Of a DNA stretch of 64,000 nt, positions 63,510 through 64,000 are shown piece by piece (positions within the stretch are counted from its first letter, which is position 1; each line of letters starts with the position of its first letter). The stretch is from NCBI RefSeq assembly GCF_000022145.1, contig NC_011891.1:1426001-1490000 (forward strand), written 5' to 3'. The notes beneath the pieces are model-generated. The model ran no database searches and had not been told where the DNA came from. It saw only the letters and a program-made list of their open reading frames with translations. The translations under genes and the position numbers were made by a program. This stretch comes from Anaeromyxobacter dehalogenans 2CP-1. GTDB lineage: Bacteria > Myxococcota > Myxococcia > Myxococcales > Anaeromyxobacteraceae.

Positions 63510-64000
63510 CCACTGCCTGCTCGAGTTCCCGGAGCGCGAGGCGGTGCGCGCCGAGGTGGCCGGGGCGCCGAAGGTGTTCTGCTGCGCCGGGTGTCGCGGC
63601 GTGTTCGAGCTGATCCAGGGCGAGGGGCTGGGCGCCTACTACGACAGCCGGCGCTGGACCGAGGTGGGCCCGCAGGCCGCGGCCGCGCTCGACCTGGCCG
63701 CGTTCCGCGAGGCGGTGCGCGAGGGGCATGGCGCGGCCGAGCTGGACGTGGCCATCGACGGGATCCGCTGCGCGTCCTGCGTCTGGCTAAACGAGAAGCT
63801 GCTGCAGCGCACGCCGGGCGTGCTCTCGGCCCGGGTGAACTACGCCACGCACCGGGCGCGCATCCGCTTCGATCCCGCGGCGGTCGGCCTGGAGCGCGTG
63901 CTCGGGCGCATCCAGGCGGCCGGCTACCAGCCCAAGCCGTGGTCGGACGCGGAGCAGCTCCGGGCGCGACGCGCCGAGGCGAAGGACCTGCTCGTCCGGC
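63499..64000 (+). CDS. ccoI: Copper-translocating P-type ATPase CcoI/FixI (cut by window end)
   Basis: N-terminal 167 residues seen. RCDHCLLEF plus FCCAGCRGVFELIQ form the YHS-like metal-binding N-terminus of CcoI-type ATPases; then a heavy-metal-associated domain DGIRCASCVWLNEKLL with CxxC. The ATPase core is beyond 64000. Provides copper for CcoN. Confidence 0.9.
   Translation, partial: MRCDHCLLEFPEREAVRAEVAGAPKVFCCAGCRGVFELIQGEGLGAYYDSRRWTEVGPQAAAALDLAAFREAVREGHGAAELDVAIDGIRCASCVWLNEKLLQRTPGVLSARVNYATHRARIRFDPAAVGLERVLGRIQAAGYQPKPWSDAEQLRARRAEAKDLLVR

Overview
The window comes from a very GC-rich chromosome with strong G/C bias at third codon positions. It looks like a Myxococcota member close to Anaeromyxobacter: a DUF4388 protein next to an MglA-type GTPase, two UGA-containing selenoprotein genes, an elb-type ether-lipid operon, and a cbb3 oxidase operon all fit that group. 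The genus is an inference from gene content, not from a search.

Positions 1-16378 are host chromosome. This part holds an FHA protein, an aldehyde dehydrogenase, a Tat-exported phosphoesterase, a DUF1028 protein, a peroxiredoxin, and an XRE regulator divergent from a two-gene selenoprotein operon. That operon encodes a UGA-containing peroxiredoxin and a GrdB/PrdB-like UxxC protein. Beyond it are a lipoprotein, a DUF4388 protein, a hemolysin-III protein, the GTPase, a POTRA/beta-barrel protein, argJ, a secreted protein of unknown function, a FliK-like protein and tRNA-Cys(GCA).

Positions 16409-41143 are a compact integrated siphovirus-type prophage of about 24.7 kb, visibly less GC-rich than its flanks. 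It uses the 3' part of tRNA-Cys as attachment site, and an exact 45-bp repeat marks both ends. The left third carries the integrase, a DUF4041/T5orf172 protein and many small genes, several with Cys pairs, in short divergent operons. The right two thirds are the late genes: HNH, terminase small and large subunits, portal, ClpP-like protease, HK97 capsid, connectors, tail tube, tail chaperones with a likely -1 frameshift, tape measure, and a tail tip resembling that of gene transfer agents. The tail tip ends in a 1115-aa protein with a long repeat region and a C-terminal Hint (intein-like) domain. A two-block motif with fixed spacing recurs seven times upstream of prophage transcription units and may be the element's own promoter class. 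I recognise no lysis, replication or repressor gene.

Positions 41144-64000 are host chromosome again. First come a methyltransferase with a degenerate partial copy beside it, a chemotaxis receptor, a zinc alcohol dehydrogenase and a small Cys-rich protein. Next, on the minus strand, is a five-gene block that matches in type and order the myxobacterial ether-lipid (elb) locus, centred on a 1538-aa reductase-ligase-ACP-acyltransferase. After a small exported protein and a molybdopterin oxidoreductase, a cbb3 oxidase operon runs to the window edge: ccoN, a di-heme ccoO, a heme-less ccoP anchor, a 48-aa ccoQ-like gene, ccoG, ccoH, a SafE/TauE protein, and the start of a copper P-type ATPase. In this operon the cytochrome c domain has moved from CcoP to CcoO.
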